A stretch of 64,000 nucleotides of DNA from Exercitatus varius (GCF_029577735.1 NZ_JARQTO010000012.1:62001-126000), one strand, 5' to 3'. Counted from the stretch's first letter, positions 34,757-43,326 are shown. Notes: generated by a model not told the origin, from the letters alone. Made by a program: numbers and translations.

Positions 34757-35977
34757 ATGTTGTGCTTTTTGCCGTTTAAAAAAACTGTCAAAAATTTGAC
34801 CGCACTTTTCTGCGGCGGCATGCTTTTGTCATTTTCCGCGCAGGCGGCGGATTTAAACCAAATTCAAAGCCAAATCAAACAGCAGGAACAGAAAATCGCC
34901 ACGCAAAAACGCGAACAAAACAAACTGCAATCCAGCTTAAAAACTCAGGAAAATCAGATTAACGATATTGTGGGATCGCTGCGCGAAACGGAAGCCGATC
35001 TGAAAGAAACCAATAAAATCATTGCGGATACCAATAAACAAATCAAACTGCTGGAACAACAGGAGCGCCAGCAAAAACTTAAGTTAGCCAAACAACTGGA
35101 TGCGGTTTACCGTTCCGGCAATCCGAATTCCGTTATTGAACACTTGCTGTCCGACGACGCAAAAAACAACGATCGCATGATGGTATATTCCAAACATGTG
35201 AATAAAACCCGGCTGGCGTTAATCGACAAACTTAAAGCGACGCGCGCTCAGCTGGACGAACAAAAAAATTATCTGGCGCAACAGCAAGCCGATCAACAGC
35301 AGCAGTTATCCGAACAAAAAAAGCAACAGCAGGCGTTACAAAAAGCCCGTAACGAACGCCAAAGCACCTTGACGCAGTTAAATAAAACCCTGGAGCGCGA
35401 TCAAAACAAACTGGAAACGCTGAAAGCGAACGAAAATGCCTTGCGGGCGGAAATCAACCGCGCGGCGCTGGCGGCTCAGCAACAGGAAAAACAGGAACGG
35501 GAGCAGCTGGCGCAGAAAAAACAGGCGGAAGAAAAGCGCACCAATAAAACCTATCAGCCAACGGCGCAGGAAAAACAACTTATGCGTTCCGGCGCCGGTT
35601 TAAGCGGCAAATATCCGTTCCCGGTGGCAGGCAAAATTTTGCATCAATTCGGTTCGACTCAGGCGGGCGAAGTCAAGTGGAAAGGGATCGTTATCGCCGC
35701 CGGTACGGGAGCTGCGGTCAGAGCCATTGCCGGCGGGCGCGTTATTTTAGCCAACTGGCTGGCGGGTTACGGTCAGGTGGTGGTAATCGACCACGGCAAA
35801 GGCGATATGTCGTTGTACGGTTACAATCAGGCGGTTTTCGTGCGTTCCGGTTCGCTGGTTAATGCCGGACAACAAATCGCCGAAGTAGGCAACAGCGGCG
35901 GACAAGGGCGTTCGTCACTGTATTTTGAAATCCGCCGCCAAGGTAACGCGGTGAATCCGATGAACTGGTTGCGTTGA
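34757..35977 (+). CDS. envC: Murein hydrolase activator EnvC
   Basis: 406 residues. N-terminal signal peptide (cleavage after AQA), a long coiled coil (residues about 33-265, Gln/Lys rich), then a C-terminal M23 (LytM) domain. Metal and catalytic residues of M23 are degenerate: the HxGxD position reads KWKGIVI, the HxH position YGYNQ and the final motif LYFEIR. This is expected, since EnvC activates the amidases AmiA/AmiB rather than cutting murein itself, at the division septum through FtsEX. The signal peptide core LTALF is encoded by a USS. The yibQ-type gene follows with an overlap. Confidence 0.95.
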   Translation: MLCFLPFKKTVKNLTALFCGGMLLSFSAQAADLNQIQSQIKQQEQKIATQKREQNKLQSSLKTQENQINDIVGSLRETEADLKETNKIIADTNKQIKLLEQQERQQKLKLAKQLDAVYRSGNPNSVIEHLLSDDAKNNDRMMVYSKHVNKTRLALIDKLKATRAQLDEQKNYLAQQQADQQQQLSEQKKQQQALQKARNERQSTLTQLNKTLERDQNKLETLKANENALRAEINRAALAAQQQEKQEREQLAQKKQAEEKRTNKTYQPTAQEKQLMRSGAGLSGKYPFPVAGKILHQFGSTQAGEVKWKGIVIAAGTGAAVRAIAGGRVILANWLAGYGQVVVIDHGKGDMSLYGYNQAVFVRSGSLVNAGQQIAEVGNSGGQGRSSLYFEIRRQGNAVNPMNWLR

Positions 35978-36861
35978 TGAACCGTTTTCCGCAGAGCGAA
36001 TGCTGTAAAAGTGCGGTCAAAAAAATGATCGTTTTTTTGACCGCACTTTTATCCTTGCCGGCTCCGGCGCAATCGGAGCAGTTTACCGCCGCACAGCCGA
36101 ATAAGCTTGCCATCGTGATTGATGACATGGGTTATCGTCCGCAAGAGGATGCTCAAATTCTCGCCATGCCGAAAGCGGTTTCGGTGGCGATTATTCCCGC
36201 TGCGCCCTATGCGGCTCAGCGTAACCGACAGGCGCAGCAGCAGGGACGGGATATTTTAATTCACATGCCGATGCAATCCGTCAGTAATATGAAAATTGAA
36301 GAAGGCGGATTGTCCCTCGGCATGTCGAAACAAGAAGTGGAACAACGGCTGCAGCAAGCCGAACAGATTGTCAGCCACGCTATCGGAATGAATAATCATA
36401 TGGGCAGCGCCGCCACCGCCGATACGCCTTTAATGACTCATTTAATGCGCGTTTTACATCAGCGGGGCTTGTTTTTTCTGGACAGTCGTACCATCGGCAA
36501 AAGCGTTGCCGCTAAAATCGGCAGACAGGAAGGCGTGAGCGTTCTGGAACGCCACGTTTTTCTGGACGACAGTGATAATTTCGGCGATATCCAGCATCAA
36601 TTTCAATTGGCGCTACAACATGCCCGTAAGCACGGAGTGGCTATTGTCATCGGTCATCCGCGTAAAAATACCATTGCGGTGTTACAGGCCGGATTACGGC
36701 ATTTACCGGCGGATATCCAATTGGTCGGTATGGGACAATTGTGGCGTCACGAAAAAATCACGCCGCCGAAACCGTATATTTTGCTGTTCAGCGATTTACC
36801 GGCGCCTACTTCGCACGCTCCGTTTAAATACGAGCCTTTGTTACGCGGCGTGCCGGAATAA
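35977..36861 (+). CDS. yibQ: Divergent polysaccharide deacetylase family protein (YibQ)
   Basis: 294 residues if ATG 35977 is used (it shares a base with the envC stop, TGATG); 278 from ATG 36025. The mature part shows the DUF610/YibQ pattern: KLAIVIDDMGYRPQEDAQ, ILIHMPMQS, MNNHMGSAATAD, FLDSRT and HPRKNTIAVL. The fold is that of polysaccharide deacetylases but the substrate is unknown; the steady envC-yibQ pairing in gamma-proteobacteria suggests a cell-wall role. The signal peptide MIVFLTALLSLPAPA is encoded by a USS that forms a perfect hairpin with a second USS around the ATG at 36025. Confidence 0.9.
   Translation: MNRFPQSECCKSAVKKMIVFLTALLSLPAPAQSEQFTAAQPNKLAIVIDDMGYRPQEDAQILAMPKAVSVAIIPAAPYAAQRNRQAQQQGRDILIHMPMQSVSNMKIEEGGLSLGMSKQEVEQRLQQAEQIVSHAIGMNNHMGSAATADTPLMTHLMRVLHQRGLFFLDSRTIGKSVAAKIGRQEGVSVLERHVFLDDSDNFGDIQHQFQLALQHARKHGVAIVIGHPRKNTIAVLQAGLRHLPADIQLVGMGQLWRHEKITPPKPYILLFSDLPAPTSHAPFKYEPLLRGVPE
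36007..36050 (+). terminator. Perfect USS hairpin at the envC-yibQ junction
   Basis: Two 19-base arms, AAAAGTGCGGTCAAAAAAA and its exact complement, around a 6-base loop TGATCG. The ATG at 36025 lies at the edge of the loop. If translation from 35977 reads through, the hairpin is melted; if not, it could end transcription 30 bases after the envC stop or block the yibQ start. Confidence 0.6.
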
Positions 36862-36890
36862 TTAACGCAATAAGCGGAAAAGGAGGAAAA

Positions 36891-37397
36891 ATGGCTGATC
36901 CGCACATTCAATCTCCCATGGATTTTCTGGATAAACTCACGGTTTGTCTTTATCGCTCGGGGTTTATCGTAGCGGCTTGCGCCGTTGGTCTGTTGCCGTA
37001 TTCACCGCAAGTGGGTTATTTCGGTTTATTGGTCGCCGCCACATTGTGCGCGTCGTCATTACATATTTATCTCAAACCCTTCCGTCTGCTGTTACAAATG
37101 GCGACCTGGATCGCGTTGTTGTGCCACGCTTTCGGACAGCCGGAACTGGCGCTCGGCGGCGTTTTACTTACTCTTGGTGGCTTAGCGTTTAAAGAATATT
37201 TTTGCTTTCGGGTTTGGGCGTTAAATTTTATGCCGTTTTTTGCGGCGTTGCTTTGGCTGTGCACCGTGGTATCGTTTCCGCTGCCGCAAAAAATACTCAG
37301 TGCGGTCTGCGCGCTGTTATTTGCCGTTTTATTTGTACAAAAAATCAAAATGCCGCTGCATTTTGATGTCGGCGATAAAAGCAAATATCAGGTTTAA
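36891..37397 (+). CDS. Integral membrane protein, DUF2301-like
   Basis: 168 residues with about five membrane helices. The segment IYLKPFRLLLQMATW and the motif GLAFKEYFCFRVW are those I associate with the DUF2301 membrane family; the recognition is from pattern memory and moderate. Function unknown. It lies 29 bases after yibQ with ribosome site aaaggagg, and ends before a terminator, so it probably shares the envC-yibQ transcript. Confidence 0.7.
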   Translation: MADPHIQSPMDFLDKLTVCLYRSGFIVAACAVGLLPYSPQVGYFGLLVAATLCASSLHIYLKPFRLLLQMATWIALLCHAFGQPELALGGVLLTLGGLAFKEYFCFRVWALNFMPFFAALLWLCTVVSFPLPQKILSAVCALLFAVLFVQKIKMPLHFDVGDKSKYQV

Positions 37398-37421
37398 AAA
37401 GGACTAAAAAACTTGATGAAT

Positions 37422-37460
37422 AAAGGCCGAATCCCGTGTTGAACAGGATTCGGCCCTTTT
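37422..37460. terminator. Bidirectional terminator
   Basis: GGCCGAATCC and GGATTCGGCC are exact 10-base arms (37425-37455), extended by AAA and TTTT on the sides, between the convergent DUF2301-like and yebE-like genes. Confidence 0.85.
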
Positions 37461-37487
37461 CGTTAATTTGCACGTTTAGCGGCGGAA

Positions 37488-38117
37488 TTAAAAACCTGCA
37501 CGTTTTTCCAATTCTTCCACCAACTGATCATCTAAACCGAGAGCTTGCGCCAGTTTGGACAAAAACACGATTTCTTTGCGATCCAATTCCTTGCACACAA
37601 CGCGCGCCGCCAAATAAACCTGTGCGGCCAATGCGGCGTCATTGCCCACTTGCGCGGCAATTTGTTCCGGCGTTGCCGGCGAATTGATCGCCTGTTCCAG
37701 CCATTGTTGCACGTCAGCATCATTATTGGCTTCATTTAAAATCGCCTGTTTTTCTTCTTCGCTAATCGCGCCGTCCGCCGCGGCCGCCGCAATCATTGCC
37801 TGTAAAATGACCTGGCCGGCATCGGAACTTTTTGCGCTTTCGGCGAAATTGGTTTCTTCAACCTGCGGCGCTTGCCCTTGTTTGGCCTGGTAAGATTGAT
37901 AAGCCTGATAAGCCAGGCTGCCTAATGCGGCGAGCGATCCCAATTTGGTTAAACTTGCGCCGCCGCTGCGACCTAAAATCATGGACAAAATTCCGATAGC
38001 CGCCGCGCCGCCGCCCGCTTTGGTAATTTTATCCATCGTGCTGTTACCGCTCATGGTTTTGCTGACTTGCTGTTGAGCGGTAGTAAAAACTTGATTCAGA
38101 ATTTTGTTGAAATCCAT
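37488..38117 (-). CDS. YebE-like DUF533/TerB-fold protein
   Basis: 209 residues from ATG 38117, chosen because GGAGA lies 7 bases before it; the longer start at 38129 is TTG without a site. N-terminal region with a Gly/Ala-rich hydrophobic stretch (GGGAAAIGILSMILG), a glutamine-rich linker, and a helical TerB-like domain with AAADGAISEEEKQAIL. E. coli YebE belongs to the envelope-stress regulated set; molecular function is unknown. Confidence 0.85.
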   Translation of the reverse strand: MDFNKILNQVFTTAQQQVSKTMSGNSTMDKITKAGGGAAAIGILSMILGRSGGASLTKLGSLAALGSLAYQAYQSYQAKQGQAPQVEETNFAESAKSSDAGQVILQAMIAAAAADGAISEEEKQAILNEANNDADVQQWLEQAINSPATPEQIAAQVGNDAALAAQVYLAARVVCKELDRKEIVFLSKLAQALGLDDQLVEELEKRAGF

Positions 38118-38255
38118 AGGGTTCTCCAATAAATAGCTAGTTAACGATTGCCAAATTTAGACCGTTTGATCGCGGCTTGGTTCAATATGCCGCCGTATGT
38201 TTTATCATTTTGGGGACTTCCAATCGCCGGCGGGAAGAATAATTCAAAAAGTGCG

Positions 38256-38289
38256 GGCAAAAAAGGGAACGTTTTTTTGTTCCCTTTCA
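38256..38289 (-). terminator. Terminator after pflA
   Basis: AAAGGGAAC and GTTCCCTTT arms (38262-38287) with an 8-base loop, followed by T6 on the minus strand. It lies 34 bases beyond the pflA stop. A GGGC-type USS adjoins it. Confidence 0.8.
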
Positions 38290-38322
38290 TGCGAAATGTC
38301 GTTTGTGACGACATCGGAAAAT

Positions 38323-39060
38323 TTAGTATTTTACTTCGTGTCCGTAACTTTCAAGCAAGGCTTTGATATGTTCCATGGATTCTTTTGTCGGCGGTTTCAC
38401 TTCTTCAAGTTGATATTTATCGCCCAACACCGCCCATTTGTGGGCGCCCAAACGGTGATAAGGCAATAATTCGATTTTTTCGACATTTTTCATGTTTTGG
38501 GTAAATTTCCCCAAAAGGTGCAAATCTTCGTCATTATCCGTGTAACCCGGCACGACAACATGGCGGATCCAGGTGCGCTGGTTGCGCTTTTCCAGATATT
38601 TGGCAAAATCCAGCACCCGTTTGTTCGGCACGCCGATCAGGCTTTGATGCACGCGGTCGTTCATTTCTTTCAAATCGAGCAATACCAAATCGGTTACGTC
38701 TAACAAATCGTCGATAAATTCATAATGACGCACGAATCCGTTGGTATCCAGACAGGTGTCGATGCCTTCCTTTTTGCAGGCGCGGAACCATTCGAGCACG
38801 AATTCCGGCTGCAAAATCGCCTCTCCGCCCGACGCCGTGACGCCGCCGCCGGATGCGCGCATGAAAGGTTTATAAGTCACGACTTCTTTCATCAGTTCTT
38901 CCACGCTGATTTCCTTTCCGCCGTGCAAATCCCAGGTATCGCGATTGTGGCAGTATTGACAGCGCATCAAACAGCCCTGTAAAAATAAGATAAAACGGAT
39001 ACCGGGCCCGTCCACCGTGCCGCAGGATTCAAATGAATGATATCTTCCTAAAACAGACAT
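38323..39060 (-). CDS. pflA: Pyruvate formate-lyase activating enzyme
   Basis: 245 residues, radical SAM family. The 4Fe-4S cysteines C30-x3-C34-x2-C37 (CLMRCQYCHNRDTWD) are in place, and the GGE-type SAM motif is ASGGEAIL. The enzyme makes the glycyl radical on pyruvate formate-lyase during anaerobic growth. pflB and focA, its usual neighbours in enterobacteria, are not in this window; pflA stands alone between dprA and a terminator. Confidence 0.96.
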   Translation of the reverse strand: MSVLGRYHSFESCGTVDGPGIRFILFLQGCLMRCQYCHNRDTWDLHGGKEISVEELMKEVVTYKPFMRASGGGVTASGGEAILQPEFVLEWFRACKKEGIDTCLDTNGFVRHYEFIDDLLDVTDLVLLDLKEMNDRVHQSLIGVPNKRVLDFAKYLEKRNQRTWIRHVVVPGYTDNDEDLHLLGKFTQNMKNVEKIELLPYHRLGAHKWAVLGDKYQLEEVKPPTKESMEHIKALLESYGHEVKY

Positions 39061-39138
39061 AAATAAGCGTTCCTTTCTGACTAAATAGCCGTGATATTGT
39101 ATCAGAAAGTGCGGGCGATTTTTTCATAATTTTTATTT

Positions 39139-40269
39139 TTACCATTGGCGGCGATATCCGCCGTCTTCGCATAAAATCAAATCCTGCAATTCGAGATCCA
39201 ACAGCTGAATCAGCAGTTCGTCCACATTTAATCCAGTTCGGGTCGCCAATTCGTCCACACTGATTAAATTATGACCGATCAAATTGAATAAATCGGGGTG
39301 TCGCGGATCCGCATAACGGGCGGAAGGCGGGCGCGGATTCGGGCAAGGCACGGTCGCTTTCAGGACGTCTTTCACATCCTGAATTTGCATATTGGTAAAA
39401 CCGTAATAGGGAATGTTTTCAATAACGTCTTTGGCGTTTTCCACCAGCATTGCCCCTTGCTTGATTAATTTGTGGCAACCTGTGCTGAAATCGTTGTTGA
39501 GATTCCCCGGAATGGCGAACACTTCGCGGTTTTGTTCCAGCGCGAAACGGGCCGTAATCAGCGAACCGCTGCGCTCGGAAGCCTCCACTACCAACGTGGC
39601 AAGAGAAAGCCCGCTGATGATTCGATTACGACGGGGAAAATTGGCGGGAACCGGCGGTTGATCGGGAATAAATTCCGTCACCAAGGTGCCGCCGGTTGCC
39701 AGAATGGCTTGAGCCAGCGATCGATTTACGGCGGGATAAATCTGGTTCAAGCCGTTTCCTAACACCGCGATGGTTTTGCCTTGCACATCCACCGCCGCCC
39801 GATGACTGTGCGCGTCAATGCCTTTCGCCAGTCCGCTGGTTACGGCGAAACCGGCGGTACAAAATTCCGTGGCAAAGTATTTCGCCCAATAACTGCCGTA
39901 ATCGCTGCAATAACGACTGCCCACGATGGCGATTTGAGGATGCGCCAGCAAATCCGCATTACCCTGCACAAACAGCACGGGCGGCGAACTTTCGATTTGT
40001 TTTAACAAATAAGGGTAATCCAGATGGAAACAGTGAATAATCTGATTACCGCTTTTTTGCCCCCATTCCAGCGCGGGGTCGATATATTTGCGTTCCGGTT
40101 TAAACCAACGTTTAATCTGATGCATCGTCCAGCCGATGGCGTAAAAGGCGTCGGCATCGTAAGACAGCAGCGTGTTTAAATCGATGGCGGTAAGAATCTG
40201 ACTGACGGTGCTGGCGCCCAGTCGGGGCACTTGAAGTAAGCGCAATAAGGTTTCCGCATATTTATCCAT
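39139..40269 (-). CDS. dprA: DNA processing protein DprA
   Basis: 376 residues. DprA loads RecA on incoming single strands during natural transformation. A helical N-terminal domain, the Rossmann-like core with IVGSRYCSDYGS, SGLAKGIDAHSHRAA, TIAVLGNGLNQIYP and GLSLATLVVEASERSGSLITA, and a C-terminal winged-helix-like domain (residues about 310-376) are all present. It fits with the many USS and the prepilin peptidase at the left edge: the organism is probably competent. Confidence 0.96.
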   Translation of the reverse strand: MDKYAETLLRLLQVPRLGASTVSQILTAIDLNTLLSYDADAFYAIGWTMHQIKRWFKPERKYIDPALEWGQKSGNQIIHCFHLDYPYLLKQIESSPPVLFVQGNADLLAHPQIAIVGSRYCSDYGSYWAKYFATEFCTAGFAVTSGLAKGIDAHSHRAAVDVQGKTIAVLGNGLNQIYPAVNRSLAQAILATGGTLVTEFIPDQPPVPANFPRRNRIISGLSLATLVVEASERSGSLITARFALEQNREVFAIPGNLNNDFSTGCHKLIKQGAMLVENAKDVIENIPYYGFTNMQIQDVKDVLKATVPCPNPRPPSARYADPRHPDLFNLIGHNLISVDELATRTGLNVDELLIQLLDLELQDLILCEDGGYRRQW

Positions 40270-40391
40270 AAAATTGCCCGCACTTTTTGCTGATATGAAA
40301 TGATAATGTGAATTTTGGCTGCGAAGAGTATGAAAGTGCGGGAGATTTTCGCCAAGTTTTTGCGATGGAATCCGGAATGCGGATCACAAAA

Positions 40392-41273
40392 TTAATCTGG
40401 CAAACATTGCCAGAAGGCGCGGATCAGCGGGAGTTCGAGACTTTTTTTCTGTACGCAAACGCCCAATTCAAAGGGCGCGACGGGCGTATCGAAGGTTAAC
40501 GAAGAAATTTGGGTATTCATCGGGCTGTTTTTAATCACTACGTCCGGCAACAGCGCCAAGCCGCAGCCCAGCGCGACCATCGGCACGATGCCTTCGTGGC
40601 CGGAAACCGTCGCATAAATTTTCGGATGTTTGATTTTTTTCCGGCGGAACCATTGATCAATCCGTTGTCGCACCGGCCCTTCTACCGGCAGAATAAACGG
40701 CATTTCCTGCCAGTTTACCGGTTCTTGCTGCAATAATTGCGTCGCCGGGCAGGCAACCCGGGGCGCAATCAGCGAAAGGGAAACCTGATCAATCGGGTGA
40801 AAAACCACGGCATTCGGCAGGTTTAAAGGTTTCCCCGCCAAAGCGAGATCCGCTTGCTGGCTCTGCACCAACTGAATGGCGGAGGCGGCGTCGCCGGTGG
40901 TGAGCTGAATTTCCACTTTCGGATAACGCAGCCGAAAATTTTTCAGTACTTGCGGCAAGTGACTATAAGCCGCGGTGACCGAACAGAACAATTTGAGTTC
41001 GCCCGATAATTCCGCCGAATTTGATCGCAGCTGACTTTGGAAGTTCTGCCAATCCGCCCGGCTCCTTTTGGCAAATTGCGCGAATTGCTCGCCTAATTCC
41101 GTCAGCTGCACCTGGCGATTATCACGCAAAAACAAAACGCCGCCCAATTCTTCCTCCATTCGCTGAATCTGACGGGACAGCGTGGAAGGCGACATATGAC
41201 TTTGCATGGCCGTTTTGCTGAAATTGCGGGTTTCCAGCAGTTGTAAGAACAGGGAAAGATCGTTGAAATTCAT
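40392..41273 (-). CDS. ilvY: LysR-type regulator IlvY
   Basis: 293 residues. N-terminal winged helix (LSLFLQLLETRNFSKTAMQSHMSPSTLSRQIQ region), then a periplasmic-binding-protein-like effector domain. It resembles IlvY, the acetolactate/acetohydroxybutyrate-responsive activator of ilvC. ilvC lies close by on the other strand, but a VOC-family gene stands between them. Regulation of ilvC is inferred from this context and from family knowledge. Confidence 0.88.
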   Translation of the reverse strand: MNFNDLSLFLQLLETRNFSKTAMQSHMSPSTLSRQIQRMEEELGGVLFLRDNRQVQLTELGEQFAQFAKRSRADWQNFQSQLRSNSAELSGELKLFCSVTAAYSHLPQVLKNFRLRYPKVEIQLTTGDAASAIQLVQSQQADLALAGKPLNLPNAVVFHPIDQVSLSLIAPRVACPATQLLQQEPVNWQEMPFILPVEGPVRQRIDQWFRRKKIKHPKIYATVSGHEGIVPMVALGCGLALLPDVVIKNSPMNTQISSLTFDTPVAPFELGVCVQKKSLELPLIRAFWQCLPD

Positions 41274-41282
41274 GGATATTTC

Positions 41283-41675
41283 CTAGATTTGGTAGAGTTC
41301 TAACGGTAATTCGTCGGGATCTTTAAAAAACGTAAATTGTTTACCGGTTAATTCGTCAATCCGAATCGGTTCGCATTCCAGCTGATTTTCTTGCAAAAAA
41401 TCTACCGCACTTTGTACGTTTTGCACGCGAAACGCCAGATGGCGCAATCCGCAGGCTTCCGGCCGATTCAGACGAGCGGGCGCGGCGGGAAAACTGAACA
41501 GTTCGATCTGCGAACCGTCGGCGAAAGCGAGATCCAGTTTGTAACTTTGACGCGCTTCGCGATAAGTTTCGGCCAATATTCGGGCGCCGAGAATTTGCGT
41601 ATAAAACCGTTTGGACGTTTCATAATCGGAAACAATAATGGCGACATGGTGAAAACCAAGAATCGATGCGGACAT
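41283..41675 (-). CDS. VOC-family (glyoxalase-like) protein, YaeR type
   Basis: 130 residues from ATG 41675 (GAGG site; the frame stays open to 41705). One vicinal-oxygen-chelate domain: FHHVAIIVSDYETSKRFYTQILG at the start with a metal-binding His, QIELFSFP, LRHLAFRV with the second His, and EDPDE-type KDPDELPLELYQI at the end with the Glu ligand. Substrate unknown; it resembles YaeR/GloA2. It lies 9 bases upstream of ilvY and is likely on the ilvY transcript. Confidence 0.85.
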   Translation of the reverse strand: MSASILGFHHVAIIVSDYETSKRFYTQILGARILAETYREARQSYKLDLAFADGSQIELFSFPAAPARLNRPEACGLRHLAFRVQNVQSAVDFLQENQLECEPIRIDELTGKQFTFFKDPDELPLELYQI

Positions 41676-41690
41676 AACAGCCTCTTTTGG

Positions 41691-41705
41691 TTGCGTGAAT
41701 TGCAA
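41691..41705. promoter_or_regulatory. Candidate LysR-type (IlvY) operator
   Basis: TTGC-GTGAATT-GCAA is a 4-base palindrome that contains the T-N11-A frame of LysR-type sites. It lies 16 bases before the VOC gene start and about 90 before ilvC, in the divergent gap where an IlvY site would be expected. Confidence 0.45.
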
Positions 41706-41727
41706 TAATAGATTCCAATAATATCAA

Positions 41728-41755
41728 TTTACGCAATATAAAAAAAGCGTATAAT
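41728..41755 (+). promoter_or_regulatory. Probable ilvC promoter
   Basis: A perfect TATAAT at 41750-41755 with TTTACG 16 bases upstream as a weak -35 box, the pattern of an activator-dependent promoter. Expected start of transcription is about 30 bases before the ilvC ATG. The arms TTACGC and GCGTAT around the spacer form a short inverted repeat. Confidence 0.55.
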
Positions 41756-41792
41756 CCTTTGCATACTTAGTCCAGCACAAAAGGAAAACACA

Positions 41793-43274
41793 ATGTCTAA
41801 TTACTTTAACACTTTAAATTTACGCGAAAAGCTTGATCAACTGGGGCGTTGCCGTTTTATGGAACGCAGCGAATTTTCTGACGGTTGCAATTTCTTAAAA
41901 GGTAAAAAAATCGTGATTGTCGGCTGTGGCGCACAAGGCTTAAACCAAGGTTTAAATATGCGCGATTCCGGTCTGGACATCAGCTATGCCTTGCGTAAAG
42001 CAGCGATCGAAGAAAAACGCGCTTCATTCCAACGCGCGACGGAAAACGGTTTTAAAGTGGGAACATACGAAGAATTAATCCCGACCGCCGATTTGGTCAT
42101 CAACTTAACGCCGGATAAACAACATTCAAAAGTTGTGGCCGATGTGATGCCGTTAATGAAACAAGGCGCGGCATTCGGTTATTCTCACGGTTTCAACATC
42201 GTTGAAGTGGGAGAACAAATCCGTGAAGATATTACCGTTGTAATGTCCGCACCGAAATGCCCGGGTACCGAAGTGCGTGAAGAATACAAACGCGGTTTCG
42301 GCGTACCTACATTAATCGCCGTTCACCCGGCGAATGACCCGAAAGGCGAAGGCATGGCGATTGCAAAAGCTTGGGCTTCCGCAACCGGCGGCGATCGTGC
42401 GGGCGTGTTGGAATCTTCATTCGTTGCGGAAGTGAAATCCGATTTAATGGGCGAACAAACCATTCTTTGTGGCATGTTGCAAGCGGGTTCGATCGTGTGC
42501 TACGACAAATTGATCGCAGACGGTAAAGATCCGGCTTACGCGGGTAAATTAATTCAATACGGTTGGGAAACCATTACGGAAGCCTTAAAACAAGGCGGTA
42601 TCACTTTAATGATGGATCGTCTTTCCAATGCGGCGAAACTGCGCGCGTTCGAACTTTCAGAACAGATTAAAGAAAAATTGGGCTTCTTATACCTGAAACA
42701 CATGGACGACATCATCAGCGGCGAATTCTCCCGCGTGATGATGGAAGACTGGGCAAACGGCGATAAAGACTTATTAGCGTGGCGTGAAGCGACCGGTAAA
42801 ACCGCTTTCGAAAACGCACCGAAAGCCGACGGTATTAAAATCTCCGAACAGGAATATTTCGATAACGGCGTGTTAATGGTAGCAATGGTGAAAGCCGGCG
42901 TAGAAATGGCGTTCGACGCTATGGTGGCAAGCGGTATTTATGAAGAATCCGCCTATTACGAATCTTTGCACGAATTACCGTTAATCGCGAATACCATCGC
43001 CCGTAAACGTTTATATGAAATGAACGTGGTAATTTCCGATACGGCGGAATACGGCAACTACTTGTTCTCCAATGTTGCTACTCCGATTCTGGCTAAAGAA
43101 ATTATCCCGACTTTACAAAAAGGTGACTTGGGCGAACCGACTCCGGCGGTAGAAATCGATAACGTGACTTTACGCGACGTTAACGATGAAATCCGTAATC
43201 ATCCGGTTGAATTAATCGGTTTGGAATTACGCGGCTATATGACGGATATGAAACGCATTTCATCTCAAGGTTAA
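41793..43274 (+). CDS. ilvC: Ketol-acid reductoisomerase (NADP+), class II
   Basis: 493 residues, the long class II form of enterobacteria and Pasteurellaceae. Second step of valine/isoleucine synthesis. NADP-binding VGCGAQGLNQGLNMRDSG, then CPGTEVREEYKRG and two knotted C-terminal domains; metal ligands lie in DLMGEQTILCG. Ribosome site aaaaggaaaa is good. It lies alone, ahead of a strong terminator, with the regulator gene on the other side of a VOC-family gene. Confidence 0.98.
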   Translation: MSNYFNTLNLREKLDQLGRCRFMERSEFSDGCNFLKGKKIVIVGCGAQGLNQGLNMRDSGLDISYALRKAAIEEKRASFQRATENGFKVGTYEELIPTADLVINLTPDKQHSKVVADVMPLMKQGAAFGYSHGFNIVEVGEQIREDITVVMSAPKCPGTEVREEYKRGFGVPTLIAVHPANDPKGEGMAIAKAWASATGGDRAGVLESSFVAEVKSDLMGEQTILCGMLQAGSIVCYDKLIADGKDPAYAGKLIQYGWETITEALKQGGITLMMDRLSNAAKLRAFELSEQIKEKLGFLYLKHMDDIISGEFSRVMMEDWANGDKDLLAWREATGKTAFENAPKADGIKISEQEYFDNGVLMVAMVKAGVEMAFDAMVASGIYEESAYYESLHELPLIANTIARKRLYEMNVVISDTAEYGNYLFSNVATPILAKEIIPTLQKGDLGEPTPAVEIDNVTLRDVNDEIRNHPVELIGLELRGYMTDMKRISSQG

Positions 43275-43299
43275 TTGCCGTTAATCGGAATCATATGCT

Positions 43300-43326
43300 A
43301 AAACCCGGCGAAAGCCGGGTTTTTTA
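43300..43326 (+). terminator. Terminator after ilvC
   Basis: AACCCGGC-GAAA-GCCGGGTT with a GAAA tetraloop and six T. Strong intrinsic terminator. Confidence 0.9.

Noticed and set aside
34801..35977. EnvC and NlpD as active M23 endopeptidases
   Set aside because: Key His and Asp of the HxGxD motif are missing in both; they fit the known activator role instead.
40308..40499. Small plus-strand frame before and inside the end of ilvY
   Set aside because: No ribosome site or recognisable motif, and half overlaps the 3' end of ilvY.
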